Assembly: GCA_964569695.1 (NCBI GenBank)
Contig: CAZMUA010000004.1
Span: 95,853 to 159,852, forward strand
Origin: UBA8106 sp964569695
Lineage (GTDB): Bacteria > Acidobacteriota > Vicinamibacteria > Vicinamibacterales > UBA823
Length of the DNA stretch: 64,000 bases
Direction of reading: 5' to 3'
The notes beneath the pieces are model-generated. The model did not search any database, was not told the origin of the DNA, and saw only the letters and a program-made list of their open reading frames with translations. This document shows, one piece after another, positions 9,481 to 17,808 of the stretch (within the stretch, counting starts at the first letter, position 1; each line of letters begins with the position of its first letter). Made by a program: the position numbers and the translations under genes.

Positions 9481-10605
9481 ATGCAATTGAGTGAGGTGCC
9501 GACTCCACAAGTCCTGATCGATCGGAAAAGACTTGTAGCTAACATCGGTCGGATGCAACGTGCGGCGACGGACGGAAGCATAGCGCTACGACCTCACACT
9601 AAAACCCACAAGAGTCCGCTTATCGCCCGCTGGCAACTCGACCACGGCGCCCAAGGCATCTGCTGCGCTAAAATTGGTGAGGCTGAAGTTTTTGCAGACG
9701 CCGGTTGTAGTGACATTCGTCTTCCCTACCCAATAAATCCATCAAACGCGACCCGTGTGGCTGCGCTAATGGATCGCGTACATCTATCAATCGCCATCGA
9801 TCACCTACGGGTCGCTGAGAACTGGTCACAATTTATGGTGGAGCATGGGAAACAGCTCGATGTGCTAGTCAAGGTCGACGTTGGCTATCATCGGTGCGGT
9901 ATCGACCCTGATCTGCAAACTGCGGTCAAGTTTCTCCAACACACAGCATCGCTTCAAGGGCTTCGTCTCCGCGGATTACTTAGTCACGCAGGACACAGCT
10001 ACAACGCGAAGTCCGACGACGAACGCGTAGCAATTGCTAAAGACGAAGCAACCATCCTTAGAAATTTAGCGAACGAGTCTCGCCGTGTTGGTGTTGCGAT
10101 CGACGAAATTAGCGTCGGTTCAACCGCAACTGCACTTATTAGTGCTTCAGAAACTGGATTAACTGAATTACGCCCAGGAAACTACGTCTACTACGATCGG
10201 AGTCAGGTCGCGATTGGTTCAGCCACACTTAAGGATTGTGCCTTATCGGTGTTGGCGACCGTTGTTTCAAAACCGGCTGAAGATCGATTAATCCTGGACT
10301 GCGGAAGCAAGATACTCACCTCAGATACAGGACGAGGCAAGGTACAACCGAAAGGTTACGGTGCGGTTTTCACAAAACTGGAAACGACCACTCCTGATGA
10401 CACCTTGTTTATCGATCGCTTGTCAGAGGAACATGCTGTGGTAATGGCCCAGAATGGCTCCAGTCGGCTTGAACCTGGAGACCGTGTGAGAATCCTTCCC
10501 AACCACTCTTGTGTCGTATCAAATCTAGTTGACACCGTCTATCTCGTGGACGACTTGACTGTCGTTCAGAGCATTCCGATCACTGCCAGAGGGAAAGTCA
10601 CCTAG
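9481..10605 (+). CDS. DSD1-family PLP enzyme (D-threonine aldolase / D-serine dehydratase-like)
   Basis: This 374-residue enzyme has an alanine-racemase-type N-terminal barrel with the PLP-lysine region RPHTKTHKS near residue 40. A C-terminal D-serine-dehydratase-like domain carries the metal-binding pattern PNHSC near residue 340. Members act on beta-hydroxy D-amino acids, as metal-dependent aldolases or dehydratases. The gene starts 24 bases after the aldehyde dehydrogenase and ends two bases before the convergent MerR gene. It is probably the last gene of the operon beginning at 4566. Whether it cleaves (releasing glycine, which would connect with the GcvT-like protein) or deaminates cannot be told from sequence. 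Confidence 0.85.
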   Translation: MQLSEVPTPQVLIDRKRLVANIGRMQRAATDGSIALRPHTKTHKSPLIARWQLDHGAQGICCAKIGEAEVFADAGCSDIRLPYPINPSNATRVAALMDRVHLSIAIDHLRVAENWSQFMVEHGKQLDVLVKVDVGYHRCGIDPDLQTAVKFLQHTASLQGLRLRGLLSHAGHSYNAKSDDERVAIAKDEATILRNLANESRRVGVAIDEISVGSTATALISASETGLTELRPGNYVYYDRSQVAIGSATLKDCALSVLATVVSKPAEDRLILDCGSKILTSDTGRGKVQPKGYGAVFTKLETTTPDDTLFIDRLSEEHAVVMAQNGSSRLEPGDRVRILPNHSCVVSNLVDTVYLVDDLTVVQSIPITARGKVT

Positions 10606-10607
10606 TC

Positions 10608-11132
10608 CTAACGACTCGCAACTGTTTTCTTCCGTTTCTTGACCCGCTTGGACTTGCTCTTTCTACGGCGCCGGCTAATACGAGAGGAGAGCGCTTTCAA
10701 CGTATTCTCTTTGCCGAGCACCAGAAGTGGTTGGTTAGGTTCACCAAGCAGATTAAAAAAATCCCCCGAAGCAGTTTTCGCATAGATGTCACGCCCATCG
10801 GTAAGCAGCGTTACCTTATCACCGTCACCAATTGCATCGTAAAGTCGAACACCGAATCGGCTTTTGAGAATATCAAGCAGCGCACGGATCTTTGCAATAG
10901 AAAATCCGCGTCGTCTGAGGTCCGCAAGAACCAGTAGCTCGTACAGCTCAACCGGCGAATACCTGCGTTCGGTAAAACCTCCGGCTTCTGTAGGGTGTGA
11001 GGCGACCGTTGGCGAAAGTAGTTTCCGCGCATCCCACCACTGCAGTTGTCTGGCAGATAACCCGGTGAGAGAAGCTACTTCGCGAGAGCTATAATTTTTC
11101 TTTAGTTTTACGCTGCTCACTCCAACTCCCAA
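10608..11132 (-). CDS. MerR-family transcriptional regulator with highly basic C-terminal tail
   Basis: This 174-residue protein has a MerR-type winged helix in its first 85 residues: SSREVASLTGLSARQLQWWD, then FTERRYSPVELYELLVLADL and FSIAKIRALLD. A middle part of about 60 residues could bind a ligand. It ends with a run rich in Arg and Lys (about residues 151-171, including RRRRKSKSKR and KKRKK), which is unusual for this family and could add nonspecific DNA binding. It faces the catabolic operon tail to tail with a two-base gap. It is the likely regulator of that operon, though location is the only evidence. Confidence 0.8.
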   Translation of the reverse strand: MGVGVSSVKLKKNYSSREVASLTGLSARQLQWWDARKLLSPTVASHPTEAGGFTERRYSPVELYELLVLADLRRRGFSIAKIRALLDILKSRFGVRLYDAIGDGDKVTLLTDGRDIYAKTASGDFFNLLGEPNQPLLVLGKENTLKALSSRISRRRRKSKSKRVKKRKKTVASR

Positions 11133-11180
11133 ACAAAATGAACTAGGTCAGCATACTAGAGCCAAGACGCTGATTCGACA

Positions 11181-11465
11181 CTACGACACCACCTGATTTG
11201 CAATTCGCGCTCCATCAATATCTTTTTGAGTCAGACCGTCGGCTGAATGTGTTGAGTACGTCAGTTTAACTCGCTTGTACTGGATCGTAATGTCAGGATG
11301 ATGGTCGACGGTTTCAGACTCGAAAGCAAGTCGTACCGCGAATGTAATCGCACTAGGAAACGAGTCGAAGGTGAATTCCTTTTGCAGTGAATTTTTGACA
11401 CGTTCCCAGCCTGGTAATTCCTTGAGTTGTTCATCAACTATTGCATCGGAAAGTAAGTCACTCAT
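11181..11465 (-). CDS. phhB: Pterin-4a-carbinolamine dehydratase
   Basis: This 94-residue protein matches the usual length of the family. It dehydrates 4a-hydroxytetrahydrobiopterin so that the pterin cofactor of aromatic amino acid hydroxylases can be recycled. The catalytic histidines appear in ETVDHHPDI, followed by the family's ITIQYKRVKLTYSTHSADGL-like stretch and an LTQKDIDGA ending. No hydroxylase gene is in the window, but an aromatic amino acid decarboxylase lies 700 bases away on the other strand. A role in molybdopterin-related metabolism has also been suggested for some homologues, so the hydroxylase link is tentative. Confidence 0.93.
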   Translation of the reverse strand: MSDLLSDAIVDEQLKELPGWERVKNSLQKEFTFDSFPSAITFAVRLAFESETVDHHPDITIQYKRVKLTYSTHSADGLTQKDIDGARIANQVVS

Positions 11466-11620
11466 GATAGGGATAGCTCCTACTAGTCACACAAACAGCA
11501 CGTGTTAATATGTAACTTGGTCAGAATGGTTCCATCATAAATCATGGAAACCAGTATCGCGCACAAATCCTGTTGAGTTGCTGAAACTCATTCCTTTCTT
11601 GAAAGGGTTAATTCTTTAAC

Positions 11621-12142
11621 ATGCAAACATTTAAGATCCTGTTCGCTGTTACAACTTCCATCATTCTGTTTGCAGCCATTCTTGTCGGACAACAGCCAAA
11701 CAAGGAAGAGGTGCCGGGTATTCGAAACTTTACTCAAGTTGATGCCACAACCGCCTGTGCCGGCGCAACCTCGCCTGAAGCTATCACCGAGCTCAAGCGG
11801 CGTGGATTCACATCCATCATCAACTTCAGAACAGAAAGTGAAAACGGCGCTACCGTGGAAGCTGGAACACAAGCAGCTCTCGCTGCTGGTCTTAAATACT
11901 TTCACATACCGTTCCGAACAGCGACTAAAGAGACTGCCGACGAGTTCCTCAAAGTCGTGTCTAATCCGGCAAACCAACCGGTCTTTATTCACTGCGGCTC
12001 CGGTAACCGCGTCGGAGGGATGTGGTTAATTAAGCGTGTCACACTTGACGGTTGGGACGTCGAAACCGCCACGGCCGAAGCGGAAACAATCGGCTTGCGA
12101 AGTCCGACACTTAAGGAGTTTGTGCTTAATTACGTGCGCTAG
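11621..12142 (+). CDS. Exported DUF442-like phosphatase domain protein
   Basis: This 173-residue protein has an N-terminal hydrophobic segment (residues 5-23, ending near VGQQ) that looks like a signal peptide. The remainder resembles the DUF442 / beta-lactamase-hydrolase-like phosphatase fold. SIINFRTESENGA holds the conserved region after the first strand. FIHCGSGNRVGG is the phosphatase loop, with cysteine and arginine separated by four residues as in DUF442 rather than five as in classical tyrosine phosphatases. The substrate is unknown. It is 36 bases upstream of the aromatic decarboxylase and may be cotranscribed with it. Confidence 0.75.
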   Translation: MQTFKILFAVTTSIILFAAILVGQQPNKEEVPGIRNFTQVDATTACAGATSPEAITELKRRGFTSIINFRTESENGATVEAGTQAALAAGLKYFHIPFRTATKETADEFLKVVSNPANQPVFIHCGSGNRVGGMWLIKRVTLDGWDVETATAEAETIGLRSPTLKEFVLNYVR

Positions 12143-12178
12143 CTAATTGAAATCTATTAGGTATAGTCTGAACTCATT

Positions 12179-13678
12179 ATGTCCACCGACACACACAAAT
12201 CCAAACATACTGTTTCGGATAATGTGCACCAACACCTCGGCGATATGGATTCGGAAGCGTTTCAACGCTACGGCCAGCGCGTCCTTGAGTGGGTCACCAA
12301 GTATCTTCAAAACCCCGAGCAGTACCCTGTGCTGCCGAGCGTTGCGCCTGGCGATATCCGGGATGCGTTTCCAACATCCGCACCAGATTCAGGTGAATCC
12401 TTCGACACCATTCTTGATGATTTCGAACGCATCATCGTCCCAGGACTGACACACTGGAACCATCCAGGCTTCATGGCGTATTTCCCGATTAGCGGCAGTG
12501 CACCCGGAGTGCTTGCAGAGTTTCTTGCAGCTGCACTCAACGTCAATGCAATGTTATGGCAAGCTTCTCCTGCAGGAACTGAACTGGAAGAAGTTACACT
12601 CGCCTGGCTCAGGCGACTGATCGGGTTACCGGATGGTTTTGATGGTGTCATCTATGACACAGCATCTGTGTCAACGCTCCATGCGTTGGCAGCGGCACGC
12701 GAGGCAGCCGTGCCGAAAGTTCGGGAACAAGGCTTGGCAGGCCGAACCGACCTTCCCGCGTTACGAATCTACTGTTCAGAACAGGCCCATTCATCAATCG
12801 ACAAAGCAGTCCTCTTGCTTGGCTTTGGCCAACAGAACCTCCAAAAGATTCCTGTCGATTCTTCGTTCAGAATGCGACCAGACGCCCTCCATCGCGCTAT
12901 TCAAAATGATCGTGCGAAGGGACTACTTCCCCTGGCAGTGATCGCTACCGTAGGCACCACGGCCACTACAAGCATTGATCCCGTACCAGCGATTGCGGAA
13001 ATTTGCGAGACCGAACGCGTTTGGTTACATGTCGATGCGGCCATAGCCGGCGTAACCGCGATGGTACCAGGATACGAACACGTACTGGACGGTTGCGCAC
13101 AAGCCGACTCGGTAGTCGTCAATCCACATAAATGGCTATTCACGCCATTTGACTTGAGTGCCTTGTACTGTCGACGAATGGATATGATTCGCGCAGCCTT
13201 CACACTCACCCCAGAGTACCTTAAAACGAGTGAAGCGGCAGGTGTCACCAATCTGATGGACACCGGCATTCAACTTGGACGACGGTTTCGTGCATTAAAG
13301 CTCTGGATGATTCTTCGACACTTCGGTGCCGATGGCGTTCGGCAGCGTTTAGTTGAACATATGCGCCTCGCCCGCTTATTCGCGGACTGGGTCGATGCCA
13401 GTGAAACGTTCGAGCGCCTTGCCCCTGTGCCTTTCAGCGTGGTTTGCTTTCGGGCTAATCCAAAATCGCATGACCAGAGTGAAGTCGCCTTGGAACGGTT
13501 GAATGCCAACTTACTCGACGCGCTGAATCAGTCTGGAGAATGCTACCTTTCCCATGCCAAGCCAGACGGCCGGTATGCCATTCGGCTTGCTATCGGCAAC
13601 ATCAAAACTGAGGAACGACACGTGACACGTGTATGGGAATTATTACAACAGCACCTTCACCAGTTAATTTCGGAGTAG
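12179..13678 (+). CDS. Aromatic-L-amino-acid decarboxylase family protein (PLP-dependent)
   Basis: This 499-residue group II PLP decarboxylase removes the carboxyl group of an amino acid, most likely aromatic (tryptophan, tyrosine, phenylalanine or DOPA), giving an amine. HWNHPGFMAYFPISGS is the substrate-site region typical of animal and bacterial aromatic decarboxylases. HVDAAIAG contains the PLP-binding aspartate, and NPHKWLFTPFD contains the Schiff-base lysine. The length agrees with the family. Substrate preference cannot be read from sequence. The pterin dehydratase close by would fit aromatic amino acid metabolism. Confidence 0.9.
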   Translation: MSTDTHKSKHTVSDNVHQHLGDMDSEAFQRYGQRVLEWVTKYLQNPEQYPVLPSVAPGDIRDAFPTSAPDSGESFDTILDDFERIIVPGLTHWNHPGFMAYFPISGSAPGVLAEFLAAALNVNAMLWQASPAGTELEEVTLAWLRRLIGLPDGFDGVIYDTASVSTLHALAAAREAAVPKVREQGLAGRTDLPALRIYCSEQAHSSIDKAVLLLGFGQQNLQKIPVDSSFRMRPDALHRAIQNDRAKGLLPLAVIATVGTTATTSIDPVPAIAEICETERVWLHVDAAIAGVTAMVPGYEHVLDGCAQADSVVVNPHKWLFTPFDLSALYCRRMDMIRAAFTLTPEYLKTSEAAGVTNLMDTGIQLGRRFRALKLWMILRHFGADGVRQRLVEHMRLARLFADWVDASETFERLAPVPFSVVCFRANPKSHDQSEVALERLNANLLDALNQSGECYLSHAKPDGRYAIRLAIGNIKTEERHVTRVWELLQQHLHQLISE

Positions 13679-13689
13679 CGCGCTTAAAA

Positions 13690-14133
13690 CTAGGGCGGCG
13701 ACAAGCGCCATATTTCAACCCACGTAGTAGCTCCATGCCCTAAACCAACAATTCCGTGTGGCGGAAAGGTGCTTGGTTTATTCAAAATTAGGCTAAGCAA
13801 CCAATCAAGATTAGGTTTATGTCCAACGAGCATAATCGAACGAGTGTCAGTGTTCACTCGATCCAGAATCCACTCGGCTGGATCAGTTGGTTGCAACCCC
13901 CGCACCATCGACAATTCTGATAATGGGTTGCATGCACGCCAAAACGCTTGAGCTGTCTGGCGAGTTCTGAGCTTCCCACTATGCCAAATCGCGTCAGGCT
14001 TAACCTGTTTGGCGGCAGTGAGATCCGCAAGATGCTCAACCCGCTTCTGACCATTATGAGACAGTGGCCGCTGAGCATTCACACCTGAGTCGAGTGCCTC
14101 ACCGTGATGAACCAAATAAACAGTTTGATTCAC
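13690..14133 (-). CDS. sixA: SixA-like phosphohistidine phosphatase
   Basis: This 147-residue histidine-phosphatase-superfamily protein is close to the length of E. coli SixA. The N-terminal motif is LVHHGEA where most members have RHG: the catalytic second histidine and the glycine are kept, but the preceding arginine is a histidine. The second catalytic histidine is in LVGHKPNLDWL. RPLSHNGQKRVEHLA and SGKLRTRQTA are further family landmarks. It may dephosphorylate phosphohistidine proteins. The gene converges with the decarboxylase gene (11-base gap) and lies downstream of the oligopeptidase gene. Confidence 0.82.
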   Translation of the reverse strand: MNQTVYLVHHGEALDSGVNAQRPLSHNGQKRVEHLADLTAAKQVKPDAIWHSGKLRTRQTAQAFWRACNPLSELSMVRGLQPTDPAEWILDRVNTDTRSIMLVGHKPNLDWLLSLILNKPSTFPPHGIVGLGHGATTWVEIWRLSPP

Positions 14134-14161
14134 TTGCTCCCCTCAAGAACGAAGACAACCT

Positions 14162-16267
14162 CTAATCTGCGAGACCGGAGTGCCGAAGAAGTGGCGCTGG
14201 ATCTGGTTCGCGGCCACGAAAGGCCATGAACACATCCATCGCCGGCTGACTACCGCCCATAGCAAGTACGGTGTCGCGAAAACGACGGCCGACTGTGGCA
14301 ACAGCCTCTGGATCTTCAAGTCCCGTTTCTTCGAACATTGCGAAGGCATCAGCACTGAGCACCTCAGCCCATTTATAAGCATAATAACCAGCTGCGTACC
14401 CGCCAGCAAATATGTGCGAAAAACTGCACAAAAAACGATCGTCTGCAAGAAGCGGTAATGTGCTCGTCGTTTCTGCAACAGCACGTTGAATGTCAAACGG
14501 TGTTACATCCCCGTCAGGATCGTACCCATCGTGTAACATCATATCCGTTAGACCAAACAACAATTGACGAACCATCTGTTCACCGGCACGGAAAGTACGC
14601 GCCGCACAGATCTTGTCGTAGAAAATAGTCGGCAGAGACTCGTTGGTTTCGTAGTGGCAACCCATAGTAAGAAGGGTGTCGCGATGGTAGCACCAGTTCT
14701 CCATAAATTGACTTGGCAATTCAATAGCATCGTGCTCCACACCATTAATTCCTGCTGCAAAACCATAGTCAACACCGGTTAACATGTGCTGAAGCCCGTG
14801 ACCAAACTCATGAAACAATGTTTCGACTTCTCGAAATCGCATCAACGATGGTTGTCCATCCACTGGAGGACTCTGATTGCACACTAGGTACGCAACGGGT
14901 AATCGTTGACCAGCGATCGCATCAGAAAACAACCGACTCCGCCCAGTACACTCATCCATCCAAGCGCCCCCACGTTTCTCCTGGGGACGACTGTACGGAT
15001 CTAAGTAAAACGCTGCGAGAGGAATTTCGTCCTCTCCTGTAACACGAAAGAACCTGACATCTTCATGCCAAACTGGCACCTCACCATCTGCCGAACAGAT
15101 TCTTACTCCAAAGAGGCGCTCCGCTAAGGCAAATAATCCCTCAAGGACACGTGGTAACGGAAAGTAAGGGCGTAATTCCTCTTCGGAAAAACTGTACCGA
15201 TCTTCTCGGAGCCGCTCGGCCCAGAATGAAACGTCCCAGTGCTGCAATTCCATTGTCTCTGTATTGGTCTCAATCTGTAATTCAGCATGTGTCTTAGAAA
15301 ACTCTTTTAATTCTTGGAGTTCTCTCTGTGCTCGATCAAAAGATGCCACGCGTAGTTTTTCATGTAATGTTGCGACTGCTTGTACCCCGGATGCCATTTT
15401 CGTGGACAAGCTGAGATCAGCGTAATTTGAGTATTCCAACAGCCGAGCCATTTCTTGACGAAGCTTCAGGATCTGGGTAATCAGAGGTGTATTGTCAAAG
15501 TCACCGCCTGATGCCCTCGCAATGTACGCGCGGTACAGTCGTTCGCGTAGTTCACGCCGACGACTGTGTTGCATAAATGGTCCAAGGCTCGGGTGGTCCA
15601 GCGTGATACGCCAAGGCCCAGTCTCAGCTGTTGCGGTTGGCTCTCCCGAAAGCCGAGCAGCCTGCGCTGCAAGCTGTAGAGCACTCATCGGTAAACCGTC
15701 GACTTCACTGCGATCCCGCAGTGTCATGCCGAATGCCTTGGTCGCGTCGAGAACGTTATTCGAAAAACGCGTCGAAAGTTCCGCTAGTTCGGTCTGAATC
15801 TTTCGAAAGCGTTCACGGTCATGGCCATCGAGACCAACACCGGAAAGTTTTGCGTCACGAATCAAGAATGTCATGATCCTTTGTTGACTCGCATCAAGCC
15901 GGCTCCACTCAAACCCGTCACGCAGTGCACACATTAGATCGTACACAGGACGACTTTGAGCCATCCGAAGATTGAATTGCACGAGAGCCGGTTCCACTCG
16001 TTCGTATGCTTCCCGTAACGCATCATTGCTAGATACGGACGTCAAGTGACTCACAATTCCCCACCGGTAACCTAGTTCGTCGTCGATTCTCTCAAGCGGC
16101 TCAATCAACTCACGCCATGTCGGTTTTCCATCACGCTCTAGCTGCTCAAACTTAGCACCCAACTGAGACAACAATTCTTTAATGCCAGGTTCTACGTGTT
16201 CTGGCCGAATGGCATCAAAGCGTGGCACTCTGCTTTCGTGCAGCAAGGGATTGGTAATGTTATTCAT
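14162..16267 (-). CDS. prlC: M3-family oligopeptidase (oligopeptidase A / PrlC-like)
   Basis: This cytosolic zinc metallopeptidase of 701 residues degrades short peptides, including cleaved signal peptides in E. coli. The zinc site FHEFGHGLQHML lies near residue 470, and the third ligand region follows at INGVEHDAIELPSQFMENW. N-terminal KFEQLERDGKPTW and C-terminal FSHIFAGGYAAGYYAYKWAE agree with oligopeptidase A. The length matches the family (about 680 residues). No signal peptide is seen. The SixA-like gene follows 28 bases downstream. Confidence 0.93.
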   Translation of the reverse strand: MNNITNPLLHESRVPRFDAIRPEHVEPGIKELLSQLGAKFEQLERDGKPTWRELIEPLERIDDELGYRWGIVSHLTSVSSNDALREAYERVEPALVQFNLRMAQSRPVYDLMCALRDGFEWSRLDASQQRIMTFLIRDAKLSGVGLDGHDRERFRKIQTELAELSTRFSNNVLDATKAFGMTLRDRSEVDGLPMSALQLAAQAARLSGEPTATAETGPWRITLDHPSLGPFMQHSRRRELRERLYRAYIARASGGDFDNTPLITQILKLRQEMARLLEYSNYADLSLSTKMASGVQAVATLHEKLRVASFDRAQRELQELKEFSKTHAELQIETNTETMELQHWDVSFWAERLREDRYSFSEEELRPYFPLPRVLEGLFALAERLFGVRICSADGEVPVWHEDVRFFRVTGEDEIPLAAFYLDPYSRPQEKRGGAWMDECTGRSRLFSDAIAGQRLPVAYLVCNQSPPVDGQPSLMRFREVETLFHEFGHGLQHMLTGVDYGFAAGINGVEHDAIELPSQFMENWCYHRDTLLTMGCHYETNESLPTIFYDKICAARTFRAGEQMVRQLLFGLTDMMLHDGYDPDGDVTPFDIQRAVAETTSTLPLLADDRFLCSFSHIFAGGYAAGYYAYKWAEVLSADAFAMFEETGLEDPEAVATVGRRFRDTVLAMGGSQPAMDVFMAFRGREPDPAPLLRHSGLAD

Positions 16268-16309
16268 TGTTAGTCACGTCATAAATACTGACCAAAATGG
16301 GACGGTTTA

Positions 16310-16981
16310 TTACACATGTTCGTTAAGTACTGAGCATGGTTCTCCAGCACGTTCTACCTGTCCCTGTTCTATCACAATCACCCAATCGGCTATTTCCAGA
16401 ATTTCATCTTTATCATGGGAAACATAAAACATTGGAATGTCGAGTTCGTTTCGTAGACGAACTAAATATTTTAAGGCCTCTTGCCTAAAAGCATTATCAA
16501 AACCAGTCAGTGGTTCGTCGAGTAGCAGTATATTCGGTGAGGACAGGAGCGCTCTAGCAATGGCGACCCGCTGGCGCTCACCACCAGACAGAACAGCAAT
16601 CGGCCTCGGGAAAAGCGGTTCAATGTCTAACAAATCAACAACCCTGTCGAAAGACAGCACCGAACTAGCCGAGTGGCCATAGGTAATATTCTGCCTTACA
16701 TCCATGTGTGGGAACAGTGCTACGTCTTGTGGTACGTAGCCTACATGACGTTGCCACACTGGCACATCAACTCCGGCACGTGACGAAAACAACAAATGTG
16801 AACCTACTCTAATCTCTCCTTGTAGTGCATGCTGGAGGCCGGCGATCGTCTCCAGCATCGTTGTTTTCCCAGACCCTGTCGGACCAAAGAGCGCCACCAC
16901 TTCAGAATCTAAATGTTCATGCACTTCGAGATTAAAAGCATCAAGTCGAACCAACATATCGAGAACGATAGAAGTGTGCAT
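16310..16981 (-). CDS. modC: Molybdate ABC transporter ATP-binding protein, short form without TOBE domain
   Basis: This ATPase of 223 residues powers molybdate (or tungstate) import. GPTGSGKTT is Walker A near residue 33, LSGGERQRVAIARAL the ABC signature, LLLDEPLTGFD Walker B, and YVSHDKDE the switch histidine. E. coli ModC is about 350 residues; the molybdate-binding C-terminal domain is absent here. The assignment to molybdate rather than another anion comes from the adjacent modB-type permease and the Mop-domain regulator. It lies 48 bases downstream of the permease gene. Confidence 0.85.
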   Translation of the reverse strand: MHTSIVLDMLVRLDAFNLEVHEHLDSEVVALFGPTGSGKTTMLETIAGLQHALQGEIRVGSHLLFSSRAGVDVPVWQRHVGYVPQDVALFPHMDVRQNITYGHSASSVLSFDRVVDLLDIEPLFPRPIAVLSGGERQRVAIARALLSSPNILLLDEPLTGFDNAFRQEALKYLVRLRNELDIPMFYVSHDKDEILEIADWVIVIEQGQVERAGEPCSVLNEHV

Positions 16982-17029
16982 GTTGTTATTTGAATAATCG
17001 GTAACCGGCCAAGAGGTAATCGTACAACC

Positions 17030-17695
17030 TCAATGATTTGCACTACGCGCAATGTGGTTCGAAAGCCAGACTGCACCAAACGCTAGGATAATCGAAATTA
17101 TTAATAGGCTGTTTGCGTTAGTGTCCTGTCCTATTTCGACATAATTGTAAATGCCCGATGCTAACGTTCGCGTGCCACCAGGAATGCTACCTGCAATCAT
17201 TACCGTCGCACCGAACTCCCCTAACGAACGTGAAAAAGCGAGTAGAATTCCTGCGACTACTGCACGTGAAGCCAGCGGAAGACTCACCGTAAAAAAAACA
17301 CGAAGGCGACTAGCGCCGAGAGTTTGTGCGACTAGCTCATAACGCTGATTTACCTGCTCAAATCCCGCACGCGCTGTGCGAACTAATAATGGGAATCCGA
17401 GCACTGCCATTGCAAGCACGACTGCTTTCCATGTAAAGAGAAATTCAATCCCGGCATTGTCCAAGAGACGACCGGCCGGCCCACGACGTGCCAAAAGTCG
17501 TAATAGGATCAAGCCAGTCGCTACAGGTGGTAGCACCAATGGCAGAGAGACAAAAGTCTCCAACGCTGTTTTTCCGGTAAAGGTCCAACGCGCCAACAAC
17601 CAAGCGACCGCAATCCCAAATGGCATCATGATTAAGGTCGCCAAAGAAGCGACCAAAATTGTGAACCACGAGATTTGCCAAATCTCAACAGGCAT
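17030..17695 (-). CDS. modB: Molybdate ABC transporter permease
   Basis: This 221-residue inner-membrane permease has about five transmembrane segments and the cytoplasmic loop that contacts the ATPase (YELVAQTLGASRLRVFFTV). FSRSLGEFGATVMIAGSIPG is strongly characteristic of ModB/CysT-type permeases. It is followed by modC on the same strand. No modA (periplasmic molybdate-binding protein) is present in the window, which is unusual for a mod operon. The gene is divergent from an HTH-Mop regulator, with possible operators in the 113-base gap. Confidence 0.9.
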   Translation of the reverse strand: MPVEIWQISWFTILVASLATLIMMPFGIAVAWLLARWTFTGKTALETFVSLPLVLPPVATGLILLRLLARRGPAGRLLDNAGIEFLFTWKAVVLAMAVLGFPLLVRTARAGFEQVNQRYELVAQTLGASRLRVFFTVSLPLASRAVVAGILLAFSRSLGEFGATVMIAGSIPGGTRTLASGIYNYVEIGQDTNANSLLIISIILAFGAVWLSNHIARSANH

Positions 17696-17757
17696 GTCTC
17701 TTTACTAATTACAAAGCCAATGAACAATGAAGGTAAGAATGCTTGCTATAACAAATA

Positions 17758-17798
17758 AAACAGTTTAGTATGATTTTATACGATTAATCAAACGGTTT
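17758..17798. promoter_or_regulatory. Pair of AAACNGTTT palindromes, candidate operators of the mod locus
   Basis: Two perfect short palindromes with a one-base centre, AAACAGTTT at 17758-17766 and AAACGGTTT at 17790-17798, lie in the divergent promoter region. Their centres are 32 bp apart, about three helical turns, so both face the same side of the DNA. The second ends 10 bases before the regulator's ATG. They are plausible binding sites for the adjacent HTH-Mop protein. The whole gap is AT-rich, so chance occurrence cannot be excluded. Confidence 0.4.
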
Positions 17799-17808
17799 AA
17801 TTCGATTT

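Noticed and set aside
11591..11606. CCTTTCTTGAAAGG inverted repeat before the DUF442-like gene
   Set aside because: Short arms and a two-base loop make a hairpin implausible; it may simply include a poorly spaced ribosome binding site.
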